This document shows, in pieces, positions 9,137 through 19,581 of a stretch of 64,000 nucleotides of DNA. How positions within the stretch are numbered: position 1 is the stretch's first letter; each line of letters begins with the position of its first letter. Below the pieces are notes generated by a model. The model ran no database searches. It had not been told where the DNA came from and was given only the letters and a program-made list of their open reading frames with translations. A program made the translations under genes and the position numbers. The DNA is from a virus: IMG/VR virus record IMGVR_UViG_3300043411_001639, positions 92,733 to 156,732 of that record; one strand, written 5' to 3'.

Positions 9137-10711
9137 ATGAGAACAGAAAAAGGTACTAGATTAAAGTTTCTACCTCCAAAACATCAATTACAACAGCAAA
9201 GAATAAAACCCAAAAGAACTAGATTTAGTTTTATTGATGATGAAGTAGTTGATTTTAATGTTTCTGGAACTATTAATGCTGGAAATGGTTTGATATCAGG
9301 GAGTCAGTTTTTGATAGGACTAGACGTTCATACAACCCTTAATATCCCAGATGGAGTTGTAAGACAAGATTCAGTTGAATCAATTATTAAAATTCCATTG
9401 AATATTTCTGGTGCAGTCCTACCATTTAAAGACAATGAAATTCCCGAAATTGATAACTCAGCCAATAGTTTTTATACCACTGGCAGTAGAGTTATAGATA
9501 TGGGGGATGGATTTCTGTCTCCTTTGTATAACAAGGTTAAATTTGAGATTGATTTAACTCCTAGTTCTAATACTAGTTTTGGTATGCAAAACTATCTTAG
9601 TGGTTCCAATAATTTTGTAATGAGTTATTGGAACCATTTTTTAAACAGATATGAAGGCATAGGATCAGGAACAGAGTTTAATGCTTATACTAGCAGTTCT
9701 GCTAGTTTGTTGGATTTTCTTACAGGCAGTGCAATAAGTTTTGGAGGTTCTACGGGTGGTAGTCCTTTGTTGGGGGATCTTTCAGGTTCTCAGATACTTG
9801 CCAATCCAATAAACACTTTTGGTTTCCCAGGTTGGTCTACTTATGAAGCTTCAAGTTCACAACTATATTCTCTTTCAACTAAAATTAAAGAACCATTCCT
9901 ACTTGAGAAAGTTGTTTTGTATTTTAGTGGTAGTTTAAATGGCCACAACTATGCTTGGGCAGGAGAAGCTTGTATTACAACTTTTTTTATATTAAATCAA
10001 AGAAAAACATTTATTAACAAACTTGAAAACACTGTTTATTATATTTCTTCTGGTTCTACAAGTGTTGGTTCCATGGTTTTATCTCAAAGTAGTTTAACCA
10101 CAACAAGAGATTTGATAACTTGGTTACAGTTGTCAAGGCAATCTTCAATCTTAGACCCAGTTGGATTACAAAGAGAATACTATTATCCAGATCCAGGAGT
10201 AAGAAATAGTTTACAAGGTGAATTCAGTCAACAGTTTATAGTTTCGGGAAATGTTAAATCACCTTTCTCTTATGCTCCTTCTATTAGTTTTCTTGTGGAT
10301 TCAAGCAGAAAAACACAGGGTATTCTTGAAAACTATAATGTATCTGGCAGAAATATGATAAATGACTTGGGGCGTAGTTGGAAAAATCCTTGGTTAAGTT
10401 CACAAAATTATATAAATGGTTTGTTTGTTGATCATTATCTCACAGAAAGAACAGCAAACATATCAAAAGAATATTCACAAAATATACCTTATCTGTTATT
10501 ACCAACAGATAAGTTAATATTTGGGTGGTGTTTGCCAACAGAATTATATTATTGGAGTCATGACAATGCTGATCCAATTTTTATAGGGGCCGGGCCAGCA
10601 TTAACAGGTAGTAATCAGGGGGTTAATAAAATAGTTTTCTATGGTTCTTACCTTTCAGCCAACAAAGAACGTCTAACCGAAACACAAGAGGTTATAAAAT
10701 ATGGAATTTGA
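9137..10711 (+). CDS. Hypothetical Ser/Gly-rich virion protein, 524 aa
   Basis: The start ATG at 9137 has a purine-rich ribosome site (AAGGAAG at 9121-9127). The first 35 residues are basic and proline-containing (F-L-P-P-K-H, R-I-K-P-K-R-T-R), followed by a beta-rich body with many S-G-S, T-G-S and S-S-S clusters typical of phage fibre and baseplate proteins. No enzymatic motif, membrane segment or signal peptide is seen. It overlaps the next gene by 11 bases. Family not recognised. Confidence 0.6.
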   Translation: MRTEKGTRLKFLPPKHQLQQQRIKPKRTRFSFIDDEVVDFNVSGTINAGNGLISGSQFLIGLDVHTTLNIPDGVVRQDSVESIIKIPLNISGAVLPFKDNEIPEIDNSANSFYTTGSRVIDMGDGFLSPLYNKVKFEIDLTPSSNTSFGMQNYLSGSNNFVMSYWNHFLNRYEGIGSGTEFNAYTSSSASLLDFLTGSAISFGGSTGGSPLLGDLSGSQILANPINTFGFPGWSTYEASSSQLYSLSTKIKEPFLLEKVVLYFSGSLNGHNYAWAGEACITTFFILNQRKTFINKLENTVYYISSGSTSVGSMVLSQSSLTTTRDLITWLQLSRQSSILDPVGLQREYYYPDPGVRNSLQGEFSQQFIVSGNVKSPFSYAPSISFLVDSSRKTQGILENYNVSGRNMINDLGRSWKNPWLSSQNYINGLFVDHYLTERTANISKEYSQNIPYLLLPTDKLIFGWCLPTELYYWSHDNADPIFIGAGPALTGSNQGVNKIVFYGSYLSANKERLTETQEVIKYGI

Positions 10712-11861
10712 TATAGAACCAACTAAAAATTTATATCTTTCATCAATAGATAAAATTATCACAGGTTCAATACTTGCAGGAACCAGAGGGGTGGTTGGAA
10801 GTAAAATATCTGGTTCTCTTGAATATAGAGGTGATCAAGTTTATTCTAGTTACTATTATAACAAGTTTAAAAAAACTAGTCTTGGTTCAAATAGACATGT
10901 AAATTTTGTTTCACAAGATAAAATTATTTGGGATTCCGTTGTTCCTTCTCCAATAGAGATTTATTTGATGAATGGGGCCAAGGTTGTTTCTGCTGAGTAT
11001 GATACTGATATTTGGAACAACATTTTCGGGCCTCCTCCACTTCCTGATAAAGTTCGTTTGAGAGAGTTTTTAGTAAAAATTTTTATCGCTAAAGGTTCAA
11101 ATAGTTTTCTAACTGCAAGTAATGGTGCAACTATAACAGACAACTATTGGTATAGTAGTTTTCCTTTTCAAAATACATATAAAAATATTACTAGACTGTT
11201 CCAGCCTTCAACTACACTGCATTTTACCAAAGGTTACAAAGAGAAATTAAACGGTACTGATTTTCTTGTTTACCAAAAAGGAGTAACGAACGATGTGTCT
11301 GCTTCTTATAAATTTGGAATATCTATTGTAAGCGGAAACAATGGTTTAAGTTCAAGTTTTATACAAGAAGTTTTATATGAATATGTTGTAACTCCTAGTG
11401 TATTTAGTGTTTTAGAGATTGGAAATGCCTCTAGTTTAGAATCAATTCTAAACTTGTCTTCAAAAACATTTTATGATTGTTTTTTTGGTATTAGACCAAG
11501 GATGGTACAAACAGATCTATCTTATGTAAACACAAGTTCTTTTCCGCAATGTCATTATTCTCAAAGTTTTGTTGTTGAGAGAGAAGGCTGGAAGTTTGGC
11601 TTGTATAATGCTTTCCCAACTAACTATAATGTTGTTTTCAAACGTAATAGTTATGGTCAGATCAGAGATTTGTTGGAACCCAGAAAAAGAACTAAAACTT
11701 ATGAGTTATCAACAGGAACTTTTTTGACTCCTATACAAATTACTTTTGTTTCTGGAACTCAAGCCTATTTGACTTCTTCTGAAGCAGATACTCTAGATAC
11801 TAGAGAAACAGGTATTTATAACTTTGAATATCAATGTGGAAAACCATATGTTGATAATTAA
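10701..11861 (+). CDS. Hypothetical virion protein, 386 aa
   Basis: The ATG at 10701 lies inside the end of the preceding gene and is preceded by AGAGG about nine bases upstream. The protein is beta-rich with repeated aromatic/Ser strands (for example S-S-Y-Y-Y-N-K-F-K) and a C-terminal half with F-Y-D-C-F-F-G-I-R-P and V-V-E-R-E-G-W-K-F-G-L-Y-N. Composition matches its two upstream neighbours. No known family is recognised; probably another baseplate or fibre component. Confidence 0.6.
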   Translation: MEFDIEPTKNLYLSSIDKIITGSILAGTRGVVGSKISGSLEYRGDQVYSSYYYNKFKKTSLGSNRHVNFVSQDKIIWDSVVPSPIEIYLMNGAKVVSAEYDTDIWNNIFGPPPLPDKVRLREFLVKIFIAKGSNSFLTASNGATITDNYWYSSFPFQNTYKNITRLFQPSTTLHFTKGYKEKLNGTDFLVYQKGVTNDVSASYKFGISIVSGNNGLSSSFIQEVLYEYVVTPSVFSVLEIGNASSLESILNLSSKTFYDCFFGIRPRMVQTDLSYVNTSSFPQCHYSQSFVVEREGWKFGLYNAFPTNYNVVFKRNSYGQIRDLLEPRKRTKTYELSTGTFLTPIQITFVSGTQAYLTSSEADTLDTRETGIYNFEYQCGKPYVDN

Positions 11862-11875
11862 TCAATACTAGTTGC

Positions 11876-12835
11876 ATGTCAGGAATATTAAATTCAAAAG
11901 AAAGAATCTTGGATACTATTATAACACAACAAGGTAGAAAACAAATTTCTACTGGCAAGTTAAAACCTGTATTTTATTCTTTTTCTGATACTGGTACTTT
12001 CTATGATAAACAAGATCTTGACAACCTGGATATTCCTTTTGAACTAGAAGGAAGATTGATGTTTGAAGCAGCTAGTTTGCCTCAAGACCTAATCTGTCTT
12101 GAAAAAGATGATTCTGGTAAACTTATAGTAAAAGAATTTCAAAGAACTTCAGGGAGTTTTGTATTGATAAATGGTCAGACTTATGATACTGAAAACCAAC
12201 TGTTTGTTTCTGAGTCTGCTTCACAACAAAACAGTTTTTTGAGTGGTTCACTAAGAAATTTTATTAATTTAAACCTGTTATCCGAAGCAAAAGAACTAGA
12301 TATTAATACTAATAGTTCTGAGTTTGTGGTTTCTCCTAATTCAGTAACTTTTAATATTACCAGAACTGTTCCTATGTCTGGAAGTGCTAGGGTGGGGAGC
12401 ATAGATCAAATAGAAAGCTTGTTTGAAGACAAGAAACTGAGCCATTTATCAAATTTTGATTTCCTACCCCCGGTTAATATTCCAAGAACAGGAACTACCA
12501 TCAAACAACCTCTCGGAAACTTTGTTGATCTAAAACAATCTTCTATCCTAACTTTGGCAGATCTTTATCAAGAAATAACAAGATTTTCAGACTATATGGT
12601 TTCTTTAAATTTTTTATCAACAAGTAAAAACAACCGTATTTTTAGTCAGTTTTATGAAAAATCAGAATCTTCAGGTATAAGAAAACTAGATATCATAGAT
12701 TTTGGTGAATTTGAGGAAAGAAACATAAGAAAACATGTTTTTTTTGCTGGTAAACTTTATAGGGACAGTACAGGAAGTGACACCTTTGTCAACATGTTTA
12801 CATTAATCTGGAAGAAAGAGTTGCAAAATGCCTAG
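11876..12835 (+). CDS. Structural protein sharing an N-terminal motif with the gene at 19582
   Basis: The 319-residue protein begins M-S-G-I-L-N-S-K-E-R-I-L-D-T-I-I-T, then Q-Q-G-R-K-Q-I, and continues with P-V-F-Y-S-F-S-D-T-G-T-F-Y. The gene at 19582 begins in the same way (I-I-V-D-A-V-I-T-D-A-G-R-Q-A-I), and both continue with a short strand and a segment containing F-E-A. I read them as two members of one virion protein family. The last part (Y-M-V-S-L-N-F-L-S-T to the end) is alpha/beta. It overlaps the next gene by eight bases. Confidence 0.6.
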   Translation: MSGILNSKERILDTIITQQGRKQISTGKLKPVFYSFSDTGTFYDKQDLDNLDIPFELEGRLMFEAASLPQDLICLEKDDSGKLIVKEFQRTSGSFVLINGQTYDTENQLFVSESASQQNSFLSGSLRNFINLNLLSEAKELDINTNSSEFVVSPNSVTFNITRTVPMSGSARVGSIDQIESLFEDKKLSHLSNFDFLPPVNIPRTGTTIKQPLGNFVDLKQSSILTLADLYQEITRFSDYMVSLNFLSTSKNNRIFSQFYEKSESSGIRKLDIIDFGEFEERNIRKHVFFAGKLYRDSTGSDTFVNMFTLIWKKELQNA

Positions 12836-14801
12836 TTTTAGAACTCTGAGTAATCTACCTGTTGGTCTTGAAGAAAAACCTGCGATTATTTCAGACATAG
12901 AAGTTTATTTGTTAAAAACTACTAGTACAAAAACAATCTATGTTCTTGAATATAAATTCTATCCTTCAAGAGCCATTTTAAATAACCAACAAGCTTTTAA
13001 AGTTGTTTGTCAGGTAAGAGACAAAGAAAAACCTAGAGTTCTAGGTACTTTTGGTGGGGATAACATGTCAATAAGTGAATTAATCGTACAAAGTAACTTC
13101 CTTACAGTTAGAGCTTTGAATGAACAAGCCAGACATGTTTTGAGTGAATTTCAATCAGATCCTACAAGGTCTATTCCGAACAACAGACTTAATAATTTAG
13201 CAAGTTATAGAAAAGAATCTATTAAAATAACTGAACAATTTACTATTACTCAGGATATAACAGATTTATTTATCTATGTATCTGTTAAAAATTCACAAGA
13301 TTTAGTTGTTCAAGAGGAAAAGCTAATGATTCCTCATTTGAAATATAAAAATCTGTTTGAGAACACTATCACCAAACCCTTGACTTGTTTGCCTGCTCAA
13401 AACAACATCCTTGGAAGAAATATATTTTATGTTCAACAATCTGAGGGAAAAGGTTTTAGTTTGTTCAGAAAAAATAAACTTACAAAGAAATATGAATTCA
13501 TAAAAAATTATTATGCTTCTGGTACAGGTAGTGAAGTTTATAAGGTAGTTGACGAAACAACGGTTTTATATCATAACATTCAATACAGAGTTGTTCCTTT
13601 TGTGTTAGATGGTAGTTTGGTTTCTGATTTTACTGATGTAGTGATTTCTTCCAATAGAAAACAACCTGAACTTAAACCATTCATCCACCTGATTATCTCA
13701 GATGAAAACAAGGTAAGAGTTGATTTTTTTAATATTACAACTAGAATAAAATCTATTGTTCTGTACAGAAACGACCAGATAATAAAACTGTTCAATCCCC
13801 AAAATAATTTTAGTTTCATTGATGATTTGGTTCAACAAGGGAAGATTTATAAATATCGTTTTGAATACTATGATAGTTTTGGCAATAAATTTAGTTCCGT
13901 TTCTGAAACTAATATTAGAGTACCAATTTCAACAGCCCCAGAGAAAGTAAATTTAACAACAAAAATTTCTGAGATTTCACAACAAGAAAACAATATTACG
14001 TTTGTTTTAACAAGTGAATTTCTTGAATCTATTCAAACAAAACTTAAAACATTTATTGGAGAAAGAGGATTTGGATTGTTTGAAGAATCAATAAACCTAA
14101 ATGATCTTCAAGGAATTGTTTCTTATCAAATTATCAGACAAAACATTACAACAGGTGAACAAGAAGATCTGGGAGTTTTGACTAACACAAACAGATTTGA
14201 CGATAAAAGAAACTCGGATTTAATGGGGGCCAAATTATTAGTTCCAAAAAATCAATATAGATATATTATTAATACATTTGTTAGGAACATTATCACCCTG
14301 CTACCAAACTATGTTGTTACAGATAATTCAGTTACTGGAGTTGAGTATAATTACAGCCCTTATAAATGGTTAAATCCAGTGGTACTAAATCAAGGAACTA
14401 TTGTGTTCTCAAATGAACAACAAAGAAATTTTTCCTACTCTCCTTTTACAATATCTGAATTATCCAGAACTCAAATAACAGAAGTTTTCACCATAGGGGA
14501 CAGAACTACTACTGCCAACATCCAATCAGTAAATCCGATTAAACTATCCAAAGACAAAGTATTAGTCCAATGGAACATTAGTGATCTTTCTTTTGTTGAT
14601 AGTTTTGAGATTTATAAATCTGTTAAACTTTCTTCTATAAAAAGGATAGCAGGTTTTCACCATGCTTTAAACAATATCTTTGAATTTATTGACACGGTAA
14701 ACCCAGACGAGAAAGATTTACTATATTCTGTTGTTGTAAGATATATTGATGGTACTTCTAGTGAAGTATTTGCGCAAAACAAAATATTTTATACATCATA
14801 G
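12828..14801 (+). CDS. Structural protein with fibronectin type III-like modules
   Basis: In this 657-residue protein at least three stretches show the Fn3 rhythm: near 205-280 (F-S-L-F-R-K-N-K... then I-Q-Y-R-V-V-P-F), near 290-370 (S-I-V-L-Y-R-N-D-Q-I-I...K-I-Y-K-Y-R-F-E-Y-Y-D-S-F-G) and near 570-655 (V-L-V-Q-W-N-I-S, F-E-I-Y-K-S-V, L-L-Y-S-V-V-V-R-Y-I-D-G). Repeated Fn3 modules are common in tail and fibre proteins and act as spacers or weak glycan binders. The N-terminal 200 residues are a separate domain. The start overlaps the preceding gene. Confidence 0.55.
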   Translation: MPSFRTLSNLPVGLEEKPAIISDIEVYLLKTTSTKTIYVLEYKFYPSRAILNNQQAFKVVCQVRDKEKPRVLGTFGGDNMSISELIVQSNFLTVRALNEQARHVLSEFQSDPTRSIPNNRLNNLASYRKESIKITEQFTITQDITDLFIYVSVKNSQDLVVQEEKLMIPHLKYKNLFENTITKPLTCLPAQNNILGRNIFYVQQSEGKGFSLFRKNKLTKKYEFIKNYYASGTGSEVYKVVDETTVLYHNIQYRVVPFVLDGSLVSDFTDVVISSNRKQPELKPFIHLIISDENKVRVDFFNITTRIKSIVLYRNDQIIKLFNPQNNFSFIDDLVQQGKIYKYRFEYYDSFGNKFSSVSETNIRVPISTAPEKVNLTTKISEISQQENNITFVLTSEFLESIQTKLKTFIGERGFGLFEESINLNDLQGIVSYQIIRQNITTGEQEDLGVLTNTNRFDDKRNSDLMGAKLLVPKNQYRYIINTFVRNIITLLPNYVVTDNSVTGVEYNYSPYKWLNPVVLNQGTIVFSNEQQRNFSYSPFTISELSRTQITEVFTIGDRTTTANIQSVNPIKLSKDKVLVQWNISDLSFVDSFEIYKSVKLSSIKRIAGFHHALNNIFEFIDTVNPDEKDLLYSVVVRYIDGTSSEVFAQNKIFYTS

Positions 14802-14810
14802 ATATAACAT

Positions 14811-17800
14811 ATGGGAAATAACTTTGGAATACCTGTTAGAAACAATACTTCGGCAGCTTATGGTGGTTTAACTACACAGCCTTCTTCTGCTCCTCTTCCA
14901 ACAGCTACAGCACCTATTCCCACTACAACTAATACTTTTTTAGTTCCTGAAGCATCTGTTCCACAGTCTCCTGTAGCTAGTGGGTTTCAAATGTCTACTA
15001 CTATTGTACCAGGAGTTAGTGTTCAACGAACTGGAACAGCAACAGTTTTTATTGATAGAACAATACCACCTACTGTTTATCAAACAGAAAATCTTACAGT
15101 TCAGTTTGGTGGTGCTAACAACCCAGAAACTAGAAATATTATTAACGAAGGTTTATCAGCTTTGAGACCAGAAGTTTTATTACAATTTTCACCAAGAAAT
15201 TTAATAGATACAAACAATCAACTAACGGATCTTGGTAAACTAGCAGATTTTAACTATAAACTCAGAAAACTTAAACTAGATGTTTCATTGGTTACTTCAA
15301 GATCACTATCTGAATCTGAAACAGTTAAATTTGAACAACTAGATTTATCTTATAGACAACAGTACGAAACTTGTTTTAACAATATCCAAAGTAAAAAAAT
15401 CAAATCACAAAAGAAAAAAACCATCAAAGCATTGTTTGATATAAAGTCAATACCAGACAGTTATTTTGGTGATGGCTTTTTAAGTTTTAAACAAATATTT
15501 TCAAACTATCTTGGATATTCAAATCAAAGTTATAATAGTTTTACAGATACAAAAATTCTTGGTCAACTTATTCTTGATTTAAGAAATGCTCTTGAAAACT
15601 ATTCTAGTAACTTATTAAGCATCAGAGATCTAGATAGAACAAATGATCTCAACCCTTACACATATGATAAAACTTTTAACGTTAACGGTTTAAAAATAGA
15701 ACAATTAAGATCTAATTCAAGAATTAAAAATCTCTTCAATGAAGGAGTGTTCAGAAACTTAGTAACAAGATTACCTCCTCAACCTCTTGATAAGATAAAA
15801 CTAATGATTCATTTGCTTTCAAAAGAATTGTTAGTTTCAAAAAATCTTTCTAATAGTCAAACCAGAACAAAACTTGTTCAAATGTTTGGAGCATCAGCTA
15901 ATCCTGATGGAAATCCTTTTGATAATATATTTGGGGATACTGGAGTTTCAATATTTGATCCTGTTGTATCTGCCACTAACAACTCAATAGTTTCTTTGTT
16001 GAATTATGTGAATCAAAAAGTTCTACCATTTGAAAACAGATATCTTCAAGAACAAACTACAAACTCTGTGTTCATACCAGGACACGAATATTTTCTTGAT
16101 ACTACTGATCGTATAAATCTTGATGTTTTCACAATAGGATTGTCACGAAACATAACAGAACTAACAGATATCCTCACTAAATTATTATCTCTGGATGTTA
16201 ACCCACAAACTTCTAATGTTGTGTTTAGTAGTCTTGCCATCCAGTTTGGACAAACTTTAGCTGGAAGAAATACAAATAACATATCACATGCATTGTTTAA
16301 ACTGGCATCAGAAGATATTCAACTGCAATATTTATTGTTTAACTATTTGTTTTTAGCGGGATTAATCATAACTCTTGGTGAAGAAGATAATGTTTTTATA
16401 CGTTCTTATAAAAAAGATACTCAAAGAACAGAAATTGATGTTGATACTCTTTATGAAGAAATAGGATTAGTAATTACAAGAATAGTTGAAAGAGTGGTTG
16501 GTTTACTTTCTTCAAACTCAAACAATGAGCTTAATATAGTAAACAGTTCATTTACTAGTTTAATAACAACTCTTGGTTTAACAAGAGTTTATACCCAAGA
16601 TCTGACACAAACTTTGAGAGGCTTTGTAAACGCAGATCCGATTAATTCAAAAAATTCATTATTTAAGATGTTCATTGATTTCATTCTTGAGTTAGAGAAC
16701 ATCAACTCATCAAATGGAACAAAAATTTTTCTTTTACAGGATGACAGTGGAAGAACAAGATTTAATTTTCTCAGTTCTTCTACAATGTTGTTTTTGTTTT
16801 ATCAAACTATGATAGGATTATCTGCTATGTTTATTCCTTATGAATTTGCAGGTCCTGTAATAAACAACAGTTTTAACATTGAATTTGATACTTCTGAGTT
16901 TGAAAGACTACACAACCTATTGACCAATCGTACAAATCCAGTTCCAGAATATACAGCAATTTTCAATGTACTGGAAAAAGAAACAACTTTTGTCAAACAA
17001 GGACTAAATTGTTTCAACAAACTTAATTCAAGGTTTTCAAACATTCAACAACTGGCAGAGCCCTATTTTCTTCAGTCTAGTTTTGTAACAGAATATCAGA
17101 CAAAACTAGCTTTATCCGTTATTAATTCAGGTAGATTTAAAAATAAGTTTGACGGAAGTTATGGAATATTACCCGTGACATTAGCTGAAAAACAAACAGT
17201 AATAGATTTTTCAAAAAACTTTGGAGAAAATAATTTTAAAGTATTTGGTATAGGTTTACCTAATGGGTTTGTAGAAAACTTAAACAAAAACATTATTATT
17301 ACCGAAGATGCTGGTTCGGACCAAGAAACTTCTGTGATAAAAATCAATGTTTTCTGTAAACTTTTACAATACCCAAACATTGTGTTAAAACCACAATCTT
17401 ATCTCTTTGATCTTAATATTTTCAACCTGAAACAAATATCAACTGGTTTTTACAACTCAGTTGATCAGGTAATAAACAATAATTTTGGTACCACCTATGT
17501 TGATGGAAATTTCTCTATAATTGAAGGATATAATGATATTCTAATTCAAAAGGAAGAACTAAGAAATCATAAAACAAGTGAGTTGTTAAAAACATACATG
17601 TGTTTAGTTTCTGGGATCAAGATGTATGAAGAAGAATTTTTTATCACACCAAAACTTTTTACAAACAAAACTAAAGATAATTTATTTAATAGCCTTGACG
17701 TAAGAAATTTAACCTCTGTGTTGACAGGGCAGAAATTGTTTGATAGAATTTTGTTTTTGTTGGTTGATTTAAACCAGTTTGAAATTGATTACAGTAAAAC

Positions 17801-17918
17801 AAATAAAAATAGTCTCGGAGCTCAAACATTAGAAAAAATAAAAATTGTTAATGACAGAACTAGTTTTGATAAAAACGATCTTGTTTTAGTTGATATATTC
17901 TTCACTGTTGGAAAATAA
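14811..17918 (+). CDS. Large helical virion protein with a disordered Pro/Thr-rich N-terminus
   Basis: The 1035-residue protein opens with about 60 residues rich in Pro, Thr, Ser and Ala (disordered), then becomes largely helical with many Leu/Ile/Asn, unlike its beta-rich neighbours. A lysine-rich helix occurs near residue 195 (S-K-K-I-K-S-Q-K-K-K-T). Length is close to T4 gp7 (1032), and a wedge-scaffold or tail-associated role is possible, but no motif proves this. No transmembrane signal is convincing despite a hydrophobic stretch near 505-520 (Y-L-L-F-N-Y-L-F-L-A-G-L). Family not recognised. Confidence 0.55.
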   Translation: MGNNFGIPVRNNTSAAYGGLTTQPSSAPLPTATAPIPTTTNTFLVPEASVPQSPVASGFQMSTTIVPGVSVQRTGTATVFIDRTIPPTVYQTENLTVQFGGANNPETRNIINEGLSALRPEVLLQFSPRNLIDTNNQLTDLGKLADFNYKLRKLKLDVSLVTSRSLSESETVKFEQLDLSYRQQYETCFNNIQSKKIKSQKKKTIKALFDIKSIPDSYFGDGFLSFKQIFSNYLGYSNQSYNSFTDTKILGQLILDLRNALENYSSNLLSIRDLDRTNDLNPYTYDKTFNVNGLKIEQLRSNSRIKNLFNEGVFRNLVTRLPPQPLDKIKLMIHLLSKELLVSKNLSNSQTRTKLVQMFGASANPDGNPFDNIFGDTGVSIFDPVVSATNNSIVSLLNYVNQKVLPFENRYLQEQTTNSVFIPGHEYFLDTTDRINLDVFTIGLSRNITELTDILTKLLSLDVNPQTSNVVFSSLAIQFGQTLAGRNTNNISHALFKLASEDIQLQYLLFNYLFLAGLIITLGEEDNVFIRSYKKDTQRTEIDVDTLYEEIGLVITRIVERVVGLLSSNSNNELNIVNSSFTSLITTLGLTRVYTQDLTQTLRGFVNADPINSKNSLFKMFIDFILELENINSSNGTKIFLLQDDSGRTRFNFLSSSTMLFLFYQTMIGLSAMFIPYEFAGPVINNSFNIEFDTSEFERLHNLLTNRTNPVPEYTAIFNVLEKETTFVKQGLNCFNKLNSRFSNIQQLAEPYFLQSSFVTEYQTKLALSVINSGRFKNKFDGSYGILPVTLAEKQTVIDFSKNFGENNFKVFGIGLPNGFVENLNKNIIITEDAGSDQETSVIKINVFCKLLQYPNIVLKPQSYLFDLNIFNLKQISTGFYNSVDQVINNNFGTTYVDGNFSIIEGYNDILIQKEELRNHKTSELLKTYMCLVSGIKMYEEEFFITPKLFTNKTKDNLFNSLDVRNLTSVLTGQKLFDRILFLLVDLNQFEIDYSKTNKNSLGAQTLEKIKIVNDRTSFDKNDLVLVDIFFTVGK

Positions 17919-17923
17919 ATACT

Positions 17924-19576
17924 ATGGTAATTGCAAAGAAAATACAAATTCTACCCACTAAACAATCAACCACAATTGACATTTCAGAAATTGAAGATCT
18001 TAGAGGAAAGTTTGTATACAACTATTTTGAAAGAGATGAAAAAACAAACAACCCAAGTTTAGTTGATTCAAGAAAAATAAGTTTGACTTGGACTCCTAAT
18101 GTCATATGGAATAGAAGGGACTTGGTTGATTCAATAATCATAGGAGATCATTATGATCTTATTATTCAAGAAGATGAGTTTAACAATCACAATCTAAAAA
18201 CAATTGATTTAAATCAAACAACTGGGATTAATCAGGATGTTTTCCGACTTCTTGAAACTAGTTTTACAGGTTTGTCTTCAGGAAGTTTATTAGATCGTAC
18301 CAAATCTCTTTATGAACAAACTGACGAAGAACTAGATCAACAGTTTATAGGAGGATTAGTTCATTCTCAAAAACAAGGTCTTGGAGTTTATTTTGATACC
18401 GATAGCACAAACATCAAAAATGAAAACCTAATATTTCCTGTTGGAATAACTCCTAAGTTTATGGATAAAATCATTGAAACAATAGATGAAAACAATATTG
18501 GTTTTAACGGTTTTTTGACTGCTGAAGAGCGAGAACAAATCATTGTTATGGCTAATGAATCCAAAGAAAAAAGAAATACAAATGTATTCTCAATGGAAGA
18601 TTATGACCACCAGTTAGACAAAATTTTTTCACTAAGAAACATAAAAACAGATTCAAACTATCAGCCTGTGTTTCAGCCTGTTGGTTATGTTGTTGAAAAA
18701 TTTAACAAGTCAACAAACATGTTTGAACAACCATTGTTTATTGAAAATATTACTATAAGTAAAACAGAAGATATCAATGTAAAATATAATCAGACTTATT
18801 GTTATAGGATTAGAACAGTAGCTTATGTTGAATTTACTGGTCTAAACAGTGAAACAAATGAATATTTGGTTTTTTCTTTTCTCGTTGGATCAAAACTAAG
18901 TAACTTGTTAGAAGTTGAATGCGTTGAAACAACCCCTCCTCCAGTAGTTACAGATTTTGATGTCACCTGGGATTTTGTTAAAAATCTTCCTAAGATAAGC
19001 TGGAGTTTTCCTCCCAACAAACAACGAGATATTAAAAAGTTTCAAGTGTTTAGGCGTAGAACCATCACAGAACCTTTTGAATTGATTAAAATGTATGATT
19101 TTGATAACAGTACAGTGAAAACACTATCACAAGAACAACCCAATCCAGAGATAGTAGAACTAATAGATAATCCTCCATTGTTTTATTGGGATAATAGATT
19201 TATCAAAACAAATACAATGATTTATTCTGTTTGTTCAATAGATGCTCATGGTTATAGTTCTGGATATTCAATGCAGTTAGAAATATCCTGGATTTCTAAT
19301 AAATTTAAGAAGAGACTAATATCGGTTTCAGGAGCACCTAAAGCTTATCCAAACTTGTTTTTGAACCAAGATGCTTTTGTAGACTCAATAAAAACAGAAG
19401 AGTTTACAGGTTTAGATCTATATTTTAATCCTGAGTTTATTGAGTTGACAGACAAGAATTCAAGAAGTTTAGAGTTTTTAAAAACTGGTGCAAACGATAC
19501 ATATTCATTAGTAATGATAAACATTGACAATCAAAAACAAGCAACTTTTGATATTAGCTTAAGGAACAGAGAGTAA
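17924..19576 (+). CDS. Structural protein with C-terminal fibronectin type III-like pair
   Basis: In the 550-residue protein, residues about 245-330 (Y-V-V-E-K-F-N-K...T-Y-C-Y-R-I-R-T-V-A-Y) and 340-460 (K-I-S-W-S-F-P-P-N, F-Q-V-F-R-R-R, I-Y-S-V-C-S-I-D-A-H-G-Y-S-S-G-Y) read as two Fn3 modules, including the typical Y-x-V-x-A-x-D-x-x-G ending. The N-terminal 200 residues contain I-S-L-T-W-T-P-N-V-I-W-N and a helical acidic segment. It resembles the 657-residue protein at 12828 in build and probably belongs to the same sub-assembly. Confidence 0.55.
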   Translation: MVIAKKIQILPTKQSTTIDISEIEDLRGKFVYNYFERDEKTNNPSLVDSRKISLTWTPNVIWNRRDLVDSIIIGDHYDLIIQEDEFNNHNLKTIDLNQTTGINQDVFRLLETSFTGLSSGSLLDRTKSLYEQTDEELDQQFIGGLVHSQKQGLGVYFDTDSTNIKNENLIFPVGITPKFMDKIIETIDENNIGFNGFLTAEEREQIIVMANESKEKRNTNVFSMEDYDHQLDKIFSLRNIKTDSNYQPVFQPVGYVVEKFNKSTNMFEQPLFIENITISKTEDINVKYNQTYCYRIRTVAYVEFTGLNSETNEYLVFSFLVGSKLSNLLEVECVETTPPPVVTDFDVTWDFVKNLPKISWSFPPNKQRDIKKFQVFRRRTITEPFELIKMYDFDNSTVKTLSQEQPNPEIVELIDNPPLFYWDNRFIKTNTMIYSVCSIDAHGYSSGYSMQLEISWISNKFKKRLISVSGAPKAYPNLFLNQDAFVDSIKTEEFTGLDLYFNPEFIELTDKNSRSLEFLKTGANDTYSLVMINIDNQKQATFDISLRNRE

Positions 19577-19581
19577 TAATA

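Noticed and set aside
14811-17918. T4 gp7 assignment based on nearly equal length
   Set aside because: Length alone is not evidence; the LamG protein at 4990 has the better position, and neither shows gp7 motifs.
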